A stretch of DNA of 16,614 bases, taken from NCBI GenBank assembly GCA_905202055.1, contig CAJKQK010000046.1:1-16614 (forward strand), given 5' to 3'. Both the position numbers and the translations under genes were made by a program. Under the pieces are notes generated by a model, which saw only the letters and a program-made list of their open reading frames with translations, was not told the origin of the DNA and did not search any database. Positions 1-8,200 of the stretch are shown piece by piece. This stretch comes from an uncultured Oxalobacter sp. (GTDB taxonomy: Bacteria; Pseudomonadota; Gammaproteobacteria; Burkholderiales; Burkholderiaceae_D). Every line of letters begins with the position of its first letter. Position 1 is the first letter of the stretch.

Positions 1-233
1 TGATTTACCCCATGTTTCATCATGCCTTTGATCACACCGGTAAAAAGGGAGATCAGCGCGCCTCTTTTCGCTCTCGGAACGGCTGCCCGAAATCGCGCCT
101 GTTTTTCACTTTTTCCTTCCCGTTTGGCCTGTATGTATTCCGGATAGTGTTCCATTTGCTCAGGAGTCATATCCATGTATTTGTCCACTTCCTTATCGTA
201 ATGCTCTGTCAGTTCGCCTCGTTCCAGTAAACT
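1..233 (-). pseudogene. partial paralogue of the 1282-2814 gene (C-terminal fragment)
   Basis: Read on the minus strand, this stretch encodes a close copy of residues 393-466 of the 510-residue protein at 1282-2814. It includes the conserved PEY-QAKREGKSE-QARFRAA segment and the following hydrophobic ALISLFTGVIKGMMKHG segment. Bases 1-219 align without gaps to 1418-1636 with 18 mismatches by my count, most of them between 146 and 174. Similarity stops just upstream of GEL, and the frame is closed by TAG at 234-236. The first in-frame ATG is at 174-176, well inside the homologous part, with no convincing ribosome binding site. The frame is still open where it leaves the window, so the true C-terminus is unseen. 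A truncated duplicate (pseudogene or orphan C-terminal cassette) fits best. A functional short gene starting at the internal ATG is less likely. Confidence 0.7.
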
Positions 234-260
234 CTATAACGCTCCGAAGCTGTTCACCAT

Positions 261-293
261 AAAAAAATCCTCTCCATTTAATGAAGAGGATTT
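261..293 (-). terminator. Rho-independent terminator of the Sel1 lipoprotein gene
   Basis: Perfect 9-base arms AAATCCTCT (265-273) and AGAGGATTT (285-293) enclose an 11-base loop. On the minus strand the stem runs directly into a T tract (complement of 261-267). It lies 46 bases beyond the stop codon of the Sel1 lipoprotein gene. Confidence 0.8.
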
Positions 294-339
294 CAGAAAG
301 ATAATTTTTTGTATTTGAAATTTATTATTCAACAATGAA

Positions 340-1224
340 TTAATTTTGTTTTTTCTGTTTTGCTTCAAATTCCATAAACGCCTTGGCCAGGTCGTCCGAC
401 TTCATGCCCCCTGCAGCCTGTTTATAATAAGCATGGGCTTTTTCTAGATCTTTTGGCACGCCGTTTCCATTTTCGTAGCTTCTCGCCAAAAGAAATTGTG
501 CAATCGGGTTTGCCTGTCTGGCGGCTTTTTCATACCAGCCAATCGCGGTTTTCATGTCTGGTTCAGGTGACCCATACTGGCTCAGAATCCCCATCATCAT
601 TTGTCCGGCATCGTAATTCTGTTCCGCCGATTTTTCAGCCCAGTATTTTGCTTTTTCCATATTCGTCAAAATACCCTGACCACTGTAATATTGCATGGCG
701 AGCATTGCCTGTGAAAAAGCATCTCCTTTTTCTGCCGCTTTTTCATACCATTTGGCTGCCTCGCTGGTATCTTTCAGTGTACCCAGACCATTGTAGTACA
801 TCGATCCGATCATGAAATAGATTGTCTTGTCGTCTTTTTTTCCCTCTTCAACGCTCCTTTTATACCATTTCAGGGCAGCCTTATAATCTTTTTCAACACC
901 GGAACCATATAAATACCGACTGCCAATAACAAAAAACGCGTCAGTGTTGCCATTTTTTGCCGCTTTTTCAAACCATTCAAATGATTTTTTCTGGTCTTTG
1001 ATTACTCCTGATCCTTCATCGAACATTATGCCGAGATAGAATGGCGCCTGAGGATCTCCTGCATTGGCAGCCTTTTCAAGTAAAGGCAATGCCATTTCAT
1101 ATTGCTTTGCCTTATAGAGATTGACACCATTATTTTCTAAAATTCTGTTGTTTGATTCATGGCAGGAACTAATAAAAAAAGAAAGAATTACGATATAAAA
1201 AACCTGAAATATTTTATTCATCAT
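340..1224 (-). CDS. Sel1-repeat lipoprotein
   Basis: Probable outer-membrane or periplasm-facing lipoprotein built of Sel1-like (TPR-related) repeats, a fold used for protein-protein contacts. The N-terminus has a short hydrophobic segment ending in a lipobox, ISSC (Cys at position 21 from the chosen start). About six Sel1 units follow across the rest of the chain, recognisable by their A-xx-LG-MY-x-G-GV-KD-x-KA--WY-KAA pattern. The reading frame extends to a GTG at 1230. ATG codons at 1224 and 1221 look more natural, but none has a clear Shine-Dalgarno, so the start is uncertain by up to three codons. The gene lies 57 bases downstream of the 510-residue gene on the same strand, with no clear terminator between them, so co-transcription is likely. 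Composition is visibly more AT-rich than genes further right, suggesting separate ancestry. Its partner is unknown. A cognate immunity or chaperone role for the upstream protein is inference only. Confidence 0.85.
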   Translation of the reverse strand: MMNKIFQVFYIVILSFFISSCHESNNRILENNGVNLYKAKQYEMALPLLEKAANAGDPQAPFYLGIMFDEGSGVIKDQKKSFEWFEKAAKNGNTDAFFVIGSRYLYGSGVEKDYKAALKWYKRSVEEGKKDDKTIYFMIGSMYYNGLGTLKDTSEAAKWYEKAAEKGDAFSQAMLAMQYYSGQGILTNMEKAKYWAEKSAEQNYDAGQMMMGILSQYGSPEPDMKTAIGWYEKAARQANPIAQFLLARSYENGNGVPKDLEKAHAYYKQAAGGMKSDDLAKAFMEFEAKQKKQN

Positions 1225-1281
1225 TATCACAAATTGAATGAATCGATTTATTTTTTTTTATTGCTATTGGATTGAATAATT

Positions 1282-2814
1282 CTAATCGCTTTTATAGTCT
1301 TTATAAATATTTATCAGTTTTTTAGATGATTTCTCCATAATTTCATCAACCCCTCTCCCGCCCAGAAAATCCTGAACGAACCTCGTGAGAATACCATCCG
1401 TTCCCGATCCGGTCAGGTGATTTACCCCATGTTTCATCATGCCTTTGATCACACCGGTAAAAAGGGAGATCAACGCGCCTCTTTTCGCTCTCGGATCGGC
1501 TGCGCGAAATCGCGCCTGTTCCTCACTTTTTCCTTCCCGTTTGGCCTGTACGTATTCCGGATACCGTGCCATTTCCTGTTGCGGCATCTTCATGTATTTG
1601 TCCACTTCCTTATCGTAATGTTCTGTCAGTTCGCCTACCCCTCCTTCAATAGCGCTATACAAGGTTGTCCAGCCTTTTCCGGCTGACCTCAGGATGTTTC
1701 CCGCCATGAGTATGGCCGGCAGGTCTCTGGCAAATTCTCCCGCTCCCTTGACGCCCAGATATCCCTGATTGGCTGTCCATCCGGCATCTTTATAATCATC
1801 GCTCTGGGCCTGTCTGTGTTCTTCCGCTCCGGCTCTCAGGGTTTTTTTCATTTTGTACAGTTCGTAGCGGCTATCTAGTTTCTTGTCTTCCGGGAAATTC
1901 TGTTGCAGTCTGTCCAGAAGGGCGTACGGTGTGGTCGGATACGGGAACAGGACGAAAGGTTCAGGTTTGTTCATTTCGCCCAGAATGGTCAGGCCCTCAT
2001 TGCCCAGTTCGTACATTCCCCGCGCCCCACCGTGATAAACATCCATCACCCCCTGCCCGAAGCTGGAGCCATTCAGGTTCCGGACGGTTTTGCCCCAATC
2101 TCCCTGCATGGCATGGTCACTCTTGCTTTTGGCTCCCATGTACATCCCGAGCATGCTTTTGTGTTCTTCTCCCGGCGCAGGAAGCCCGTTGGCAAAACGC
2201 TCTTCTTTTTCGTTTCCTTTGAAGAACCGTTCCAGAAAGGCGGCGGTTTCTTCTACACGCCTTTCGTATTCTTCTTGTGCACTGCTTTTATTTCCGATGG
2301 TAAAGCTTTCGTTGGCGCTGTGTTCGGCCAGCTTTTCCTTTTCTCCGGGGTAGCTCTCCGCATTTTTTGTCGAGGGCTGGATGGGAGGAAGAGTATAGCC
2401 TTCGTTGCCTCCATCGATTTTCAGGCTGTCTTCGTAGCTTTTTTCTCTTTTCTCTCCTTCTGTCGGACGGATATCGACGCTTTTCGTTCCGTAGCCAAAG
2501 GTATTCCCGGAACGGTTCTGACGGTCGGTATGGGTCTGTTCAGGAGGGATTTCTGTTTGGGGCTGGGGCAGGATGACGGGATCGGGTATTTTGACGACAG
2601 GCACAGGCCTGGCTATTCGTTTTGCTGCTTCACCAATACCGTTGTCGGTCTCTTGACTCTGGCGCAGGGTTTCTTCTGTGTCACGGATAATGCCGGGCGT
2701 TTCATCTGAAAGACCCAGCGGGTTTTCATACGGGTTTTTTTTACGCTTTCTTCTTGTATCACCTGTCCTGTCAAAATACGTATTTCCGTTCAAGCCATAT
2801 TCATCATCAGGCAT
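1282..2814 (-). CDS. hypothetical protein, 510 aa, disordered N-terminus and hydrophobic C-terminal module
   Basis: I do not recognise this protein. Residues 1-175 are charged, rich in Pro, Glu, Lys and Thr, and look disordered. Residues 175-350 are mixed helical. Residues 355-395 form a Gly/Ala-rich amphipathic stretch (KGAGEFARDLPAILMAGN onward), followed by an acidic helix, a PEY-QAKREGKSEEQARFRAA segment (419-439) and a second hydrophobic stretch (446-460). The pairing of Gly-rich amphipathic helices with a 'PEY...G-S-E-AR' helix resembles what I know from very large phage internal or ejection proteins and polyvalent proteins, so a mobile-element or effector origin is possible but unproven. 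There is no signal peptide. The start is supported by AAAGGG about 6 bases upstream of ATG. A partial copy of its C-terminal coding region lies at 1-233, and a Sel1 lipoprotein gene follows directly. Phage structural-protein remnant and secreted effector both remain open. Confidence 0.75.
   Translation of the reverse strand: MPDDEYGLNGNTYFDRTGDTRRKRKKNPYENPLGLSDETPGIIRDTEETLRQSQETDNGIGEAAKRIARPVPVVKIPDPVILPQPQTEIPPEQTHTDRQNRSGNTFGYGTKSVDIRPTEGEKREKSYEDSLKIDGGNEGYTLPPIQPSTKNAESYPGEKEKLAEHSANESFTIGNKSSAQEEYERRVEETAAFLERFFKGNEKEERFANGLPAPGEEHKSMLGMYMGAKSKSDHAMQGDWGKTVRNLNGSSFGQGVMDVYHGGARGMYELGNEGLTILGEMNKPEPFVLFPYPTTPYALLDRLQQNFPEDKKLDSRYELYKMKKTLRAGAEEHRQAQSDDYKDAGWTANQGYLGVKGAGEFARDLPAILMAGNILRSAGKGWTTLYSAIEGGVGELTEHYDKEVDKYMKMPQQEMARYPEYVQAKREGKSEEQARFRAADPRAKRGALISLFTGVIKGMMKHGVNHLTGSGTDGILTRFVQDFLGGRGVDEIMEKSSKKLINIYKDYKSD
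1418..1636. repeat. direct repeat, second copy of 1-219
   Basis: This segment inside the 510-residue gene matches bases 1-219 in the same orientation with no gaps and 18 mismatches by my count (about 92% identity). Homology ends sharply on the right side at the Gly-Glu-Leu codons. On the left it may continue outside the window for the other copy. The copies are 1417 bases apart and bracket the Sel1 lipoprotein gene, so recombination between them could delete it. Confidence 0.85.
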
Positions 2815-2848
2815 ACATACCCTTTTTTCTGATTAATCATATATGGCT

Positions 2849-2877
2849 ATTATAAACCGTTTACGGTTTATGACGAA
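2849..2877 (-). promoter_or_regulatory. putative promoter with overlapping palindromic operator, 510-aa gene
   Basis: On the minus strand a perfect -10 hexamer TATAAT lies at 2849-2854, with a weak -35-like TTCGTC 17 bases upstream (2872-2877). A perfect inverted repeat, ATAAACCG (2852-2859) and CGGTTTAT (2864-2871) around TTTA, overlaps the -10 element and fills the spacer. No T tract follows on either strand, so it is more likely an operator than a terminator. The regulator is unknown. Confidence 0.45.
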
Positions 2878-3155
2878 GTGGAGGGCAAAGCCGGCCGATG
2901 TCGGAACAGGAAATCCCTGTCGTTTCGTCACAGGTCAATTTCGCTCGCAACAGTCCGGTTTCCGGACAAAAACCGTCCTTTTCCCTTGATATTTTCGACA
3001 TCGCCACCGCCAGCCCATCCGTTCTTTTGACATTTCATAAACCATGACTTTGCGCTTGCGCTCAAATAAAGAAAACGGATAACCCGAAAAATCGCAATAA
3101 ACCGACGGCAATCGGTTCCTATAATCGAAAACGTCACCACATCCGGGAGTCAATC
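2872..3155 (+). promoter_or_regulatory. divergent intergenic region with promoter and RBS of the TPR-SUFU gene
   Basis: No gene is evident in this gap. A TATAAT hexamer at 3120-3125 is well placed for transcription of the gene at 3156, but no good -35 is seen 16-18 bases upstream of it. An isolated TTGACA at 3027-3032 has no matching -10. A GGGAG ribosome binding site at 3145-3149 lies 6 bases before the ATG at 3156 and supports that start. Confidence 0.45.
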
Positions 3156-5201
3156 ATGAACCATATTCGTTCACAGGGTTTTGAATCGGACAGGGAAAAA
3201 CGGGAAGTATTGAACGACGGCCTGCGGGCCACCCTCATGCAGCTCGACCATGACAACCGCATGAACGGCATCATCAGCCTGCTTGCCGATCTCGACGGCG
3301 CGCGTGAAGATTTCGAAACGGCACTCTGGGCCGCTTACGCCTTCAACAATCTGGATACCTATGAATCCTATCTCGAGGCGGAAAAATGGCTCAAGGGTGT
3401 CGAACGCGAAGGCATCCATAGCGGTATCTGGCATTACCGCTATTCGGTGGCGCTCGCCTATCAGGGAAAATACGACGAAGCCCTGAAAATCAGTGAAAAA
3501 GGCACCAAAGTCGAACCGGATTACCCGTGGGGATGGCTGCAACTCGCCCGCATGCAATACCATGCAGGGCAGAAAAACGATGCACGTTATTCGATTGAAA
3601 TCGGGCTGAAACTCATTCCCGGCGATTACGAATTCCTGACCCTGAAAGACGCCATCGACAACGGACAGGACAGTGAAAGCGTACTCGGCCACTATCTGAC
3701 TTCTGCCGACGACACGACTGCCGAGCGCTCCCGGCGCATTGCCCGTCTGGCACACGAAAAGAAACAATATGAGTCCAGACAGGCGAGAAAAGCCCTGATC
3801 GGAAGGCTGAACCGTTATCACGCCGAAAAGGAATTCGACAAAATCGTCGAAGAAATCCATCACATCCGTCCGGCTGAACGCGGTTACGAGCTGACGCTTC
3901 TGCTGGCCCGTGCCAACAACAATCTGGGCGAACATGAAAAAGCCATCGCCCAATTGAATACGATCACCCATCAGGGTGAAAACGATCCCGGCTGGCATTT
4001 CCAGATGGGCGCGGCCCAATATTACCTCGGCAAAAAAACCCTCGCCAAAGGCGCGTTCGAACGGGTACTGGAACTCGACCCGGACGATGGCGACGCATGG
4101 CAATACCTGATCTGGAGCTGCAAGGCGACCGGCGATACCTCTCCCCTGCTCGAAACCAATGCCTCCATTTCCGGAATCGGCAACGTGGGAACCGCCGGCC
4201 AGCTTCCCGAACTGTACAGCGAAGAAGAACTGACAGCTGTCGAAAACTACATCGTCCAGACCTTCGGCGAATACGATTTCGTTTTCCATGAAGTCTTTTC
4301 ACCGGACATACACGTCGATATCGCCATCATCAACCCGACACGCGCAAGGCCTTTCCATACCCTCGTCACGATCGGCATGGGCGCACACCGCATGAACGTC
4401 CCGTCCCATCTGAAAGACAAAAAACTGGAACGCTCGGAAATGATGGTCTGTCTTCCGTCCAGCTGGGACATCGGCAACGATGACGAAAAATGGTACTGGC
4501 CGATGCGCTGGCTCAAGGTCATGGCAAGATTGCCGATCACCAACGATACCTGGCTCGGCTGGGGACATACCGTCCCGCATGACAAACCGTTTGCCGGCAA
4601 TACGAAGCTGTCAGCCATCATGCTGATCAATCCGGGACTGTTTTTCATGGACCGGGAACAGACGCCCTGCCGCCTGCCCAACGGCGATGAAGTCAGGTTC
4701 TACCAGATGGTACCGCTTTTCGAGGACGAGCTGAACTACAAACAGACGCATGACGCCGACAAACTGATCGCCCTGCTGGATGAAGACGCCATCATCGTCG
4801 ACGTCAACCGGAACTCGGTGTGCACCTCGTCCGACAGGAAGAACTGGAAAATCAAACGGGAGAACCTCAAACACGTCCTGACAGACTGGAAAGGGCCGGA
4901 AGGCTGCCTTGCCACCGACCGCATCATGGTTGACGGCAGCAAAATCGGATACATGTACCGTGAACAGCCCGATCCGGACATGCCGGACTCCGGCTGGCGG
5001 TTCACTGCCGGTGACGAGTCTTCCGACTACATGATGGACCCGGACAAGGCAGGCATCTATTCACTGAACACCGTCTGCAACTACGATCCGGACATCATCC
5101 CGCTGCTGAACGCCCCCTACGGGACAGCCTGGTACCGGGACGAAACGGGACAGTTCCGCCAGACGGACATGGAAGACGGCGATGATGACCCGTTGCAGTA
5201 A
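3156..5201 (+). CDS. TPR / Suppressor-of-fused / DUF2185 (Imm33-type) fusion protein
   Basis: A 681-residue cytosolic protein with three parts. TPR-like helical repeats are seen around residues 85-155 and 240-315. Residues about 375-545 match the SUFU family: HVDIAII, PFHTLVTIGMGAHRMNVP, MVCLPSSWDI, WPMRWLKVMARLP, DTWLGWGHT, PFA-NTKL and the RFYQMVPLFEDEL segment. Residues about 582-665 match DUF2185 (Imm33): ATDRIMVDG-KIGYMYRE, DSGWRFTAGDES-DYM and the NYDPDIIPLLNAPYG-A segment. Bacterial SUFU and Imm33 domains are known from comparative genomics as immunity proteins of polymorphic toxin systems, and TPRs usually provide binding surfaces. A poly-immunity or toxin-neutralising role is therefore reasonable, though unproven. 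There is no signal peptide or membrane segment. The start is supported by GGGAG 6 bases upstream. It is transcribed divergently from the 510-residue gene and ends at a terminator shared with the convergent kinase gene. Domain identity is firm; function is not. Confidence 0.9.
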   Translation: MNHIRSQGFESDREKREVLNDGLRATLMQLDHDNRMNGIISLLADLDGAREDFETALWAAYAFNNLDTYESYLEAEKWLKGVEREGIHSGIWHYRYSVALAYQGKYDEALKISEKGTKVEPDYPWGWLQLARMQYHAGQKNDARYSIEIGLKLIPGDYEFLTLKDAIDNGQDSESVLGHYLTSADDTTAERSRRIARLAHEKKQYESRQARKALIGRLNRYHAEKEFDKIVEEIHHIRPAERGYELTLLLARANNNLGEHEKAIAQLNTITHQGENDPGWHFQMGAAQYYLGKKTLAKGAFERVLELDPDDGDAWQYLIWSCKATGDTSPLLETNASISGIGNVGTAGQLPELYSEEELTAVENYIVQTFGEYDFVFHEVFSPDIHVDIAIINPTRARPFHTLVTIGMGAHRMNVPSHLKDKKLERSEMMVCLPSSWDIGNDDEKWYWPMRWLKVMARLPITNDTWLGWGHTVPHDKPFAGNTKLSAIMLINPGLFFMDREQTPCRLPNGDEVRFYQMVPLFEDELNYKQTHDADKLIALLDEDAIIVDVNRNSVCTSSDRKNWKIKRENLKHVLTDWKGPEGCLATDRIMVDGSKIGYMYREQPDPDMPDSGWRFTAGDESSDYMMDPDKAGIYSLNTVCNYDPDIIPLLNAPYGTAWYRDETGQFRQTDMEDGDDDPLQ

Positions 5202-5221
5202 CATCCCGCCTCCGGCATAAA

Positions 5222-5249
5222 AAAACCGGCCCTTCAAAAGGCCGGTTTT
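5222..5249. terminator. bidirectional Rho-independent terminator
   Basis: Perfect 10-base arms AAAACCGGCC (5222-5231) and GGCCGGTTTT (5240-5249) enclose an 8-base loop. The A/T ends give a T tract on both strands. It lies between the convergent TPR-SUFU gene and the kinase gene and can serve both. Confidence 0.9.
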
Positions 5250-5250
5250 C

Positions 5251-8200
5251 TCATTTGAGCCAGCGGTTCAGGACCTGATACAGGACAGACAAATCAACCG
5301 GTTTGGCGATATGCCCGTTCATGCCGGCATCGAGCGCCTTTTTGACATCTTCCGGAAACGCGTTCGCCGTCATGGCGACAATCGGGAGCGCCGACACATC
5401 GTGACGCGGCAATTCGCGGATATGATGCGTCGCGGCATAGCCATCCATCACCGGCATCTGGATATCCATCAGCACCATGTCGTAATGTCCTTCCGGTGAT
5501 TGGTCGACCATCGCCACCGCCTCGGCACCATCCTCGGCCGTCTCGACCGTCGCCTCCGTCATCTTCAGGATCTCGGCCGCGATTTCCAGATTCAGCTCAT
5601 TGTCCTCAACCAGCAAAATCCGCCTGCCGGTAAAATCCGTTCTCTGCGACACGCCGGGTTCGTTTTCCGGTTCATCGTGCAACGCCGCCAGGGTGGAAAC
5701 CAGAGCAGCTTTTTCCAGCGGCCATGAAAGCACCGCATCGACTTCCGGAACCCGGATAACGCCCTCCGGATCGTCCGAACACAGCACCAGCACGAGCGGA
5801 TGTTTTTCACGCAAACGGATACGGCGGGCGAATTCTGACGGTTCCATATCGAAAATACCGTCATTCATGAGAACGGCGTAATAGGGATGATCCGACTCGT
5901 CCGCATCCAGGATACGGCCAAGCGCACGGCGTGCGGTATCGATCTGCTTCGCCACGACACCCAGTCCGTTCAACATGGCAACCGTTTCCCGGCCGCGTCC
6001 GGCGTCATCGTCCACGACCAGAACCGGCCGGCCCCTCAAAAAACCGGTATCGATGTCCGCCCCGGCAGGCTGATGCTTCAGATGGACGGTTACCGTGAAC
6101 GTCGAACCGACGCCCCGTTCACTTTTGACATCGAACGAGCCGTTCATCATCTCGACAATCGCCTTGGAAATCGGCATTCCCAGACCGGTGCCGGAAATCT
6201 TGGACGTCATGCTGTTGTCTTCCCGTTCGAACGGCACGAAAATCTTCTTCAGGTATTCTTTCGACATACCGATCCCGTCGTCCGAAAAAACGAGACGATA
6301 GCAGCCGTAACCGGCAAACGGGGAAGGCGACTCGGACACGTCGATCCCGATATGACCGCCCGGCGGCGTGAACTTGACCGCATTGGACAGGATATTCATG
6401 AACACCTGCTGGAGGCGAAGCTGGTCCCCTTCCACCCTTTCGTGGACGCCGGAAGCCACGGACATCCGCACGGCATGCTTTCGCGACTTCAAATCCGGCA
6501 TCACGATATCGACCACATCTTTCACCAGCGACACCAGATTGAACCGCTCCGTAACCAGCACAATCTTGCCCGAATCGATCTTCGACATATCCAGCACATC
6601 ATTGATCAGGCCAAGCAAGTGGTGAGATGCCACGGTGATCTTGGAAAAATATTCTTTCATGCGCACGGGATCGTGACGATATTTTTCCGCAATCATCGCA
6701 AGGCCGATAATTCCGTTCATCGGTGTACGCATGTCATGCGACATCTTCGAGAGGAAATCCGATTTCGCCATATTGGCCTTTTCCGCGACCATCAATGCAT
6801 CCGTCAACGTCTGGCGAACCCTTTCCTCCCTCACACGCATGTCGTGAACATCCCGCACCGTCAACAGCATGCGGTCCCTGAAGCCATTGAAATAACTGAT
6901 CTTGCCTTCCTTGAAACGGGGTGGGTCATCCGTGGAACGGTAGTAAAAAGAATAACTCCCGCCTTCCCTCTCCAGTTCCTTCATCAGACGTTGCAGATCG
7001 CATTCTTCGGCAACCCGGCTGCGCTCATCCGGATGGACGAATTTTTCAATAAATCCGGCATAGCCTTCGAACAGATTGCCGGACAGAGGCATCCCCCTCT
7101 TGTCGACATTATCCGAAAAACGCATCGAATACACGTTCCTGTCCACATCCCCCACGCTCATCAGATCGTAATCGTTATTCATGATGTAATCGTAAATGGC
7201 GTGCAACTGGATGTTTTCCAGTTCGATATTCTTTTCCTTGGTGATATCCTCGACCACCCCGACGACGAAAACCGGTTTCCCGTCTTTCACCGTCACCGTG
7301 GACAACGTCGTGCGGGTCCAGACATCCGAATCCCTGACCTTCAGCTCGCAGGAAGACGTTTTCCCATTGCGATGAATCCGTTCGTACATCTTCACGAAAC
7401 CGGCACGGCTGACGGGATCGACAAAATCCTCCGCAAAACCCTCCGGCATATTTTCGTACCGCGCCTTGCAGTGGTACAGCCTCTGCGAGCGCTCCGGAAC
7501 GACAAGCAGCCTCTTTTCCGGATAATAGTAAAACTCGCTTGTGCGGGTATGTTCGAGTGAAATACGCAAAAGTTCGTTACTGGCCTGAACCTGCTCGGCC
7601 AGCATCGCCCGTTCGATCTCCGCTTTCTTGCTGTCGTCGATATCGAGGAAAACGCTCTGGAAAACCGTTTCGCCGTCCACATCCAGAATGATTTCGGCAC
7701 AACCGATAACCCAGCAGGGCGTCCCGTCTTTTTTCAGCAAACGGTATTCGAAATGGGACTTGTCTCCCACCTTTTGCAGCCCGGCCATTTCCCCGGACAC
7801 CTGCGTCCAGTCTTCCGGGGCGACCAGCGACGGGAAATGCCATTCCCTTTTGTTCCAGAATTCCTCCGGCCCGTAACCGAAAATACGGATCGCTTCATGA
7901 TTGGCATTCTTGAAAACCACATTGCCGTTTTCGGCAAGCCGGTACTGGACGATCCCGCACATCACCGACTCGAACAGCGAGTTATAGCGGTTTTTCTCTT
8001 TTTCGACTTCGATCAGTTGCTGTTTTTTCTGAAGATTTTCTTCTTTCAGCTCCAACAGTTCACTGATATTCTGGTGATACCCGCGCAATTCGATTTCACT
8101 GCCATCGCGCCGGTACACCTTGCCGCCGCAACGGATATAAATATCGCCCCACTTCGGGTGATGCCAGAGATACCGGACTTCGGTAAACTGGCCGGTTTCG

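Noticed and set aside
1..1636. Composite transposon bracketed by direct repeats
   Set aside because: The repeated segment is coding sequence of the 510-residue gene. No transposase and no terminal inverted repeats are seen.
1903..2709. 268-codon plus-strand ORF
   Set aside because: Antisense to the 510-residue gene. The Phe-rich translation has no family match, and the minus-strand frame has a promoter, RBS and a duplicated segment.
3171..4289. 372-codon minus-strand ORF
   Set aside because: Antisense shadow of the TPR-SUFU gene, whose plus-strand domains are unmistakable.
5887..7560. 557-codon plus-strand ORF
   Set aside because: Antisense shadow of the histidine kinase gene, with a His/Arg/Ile-rich translation caused by the codon bias of the opposite strand.
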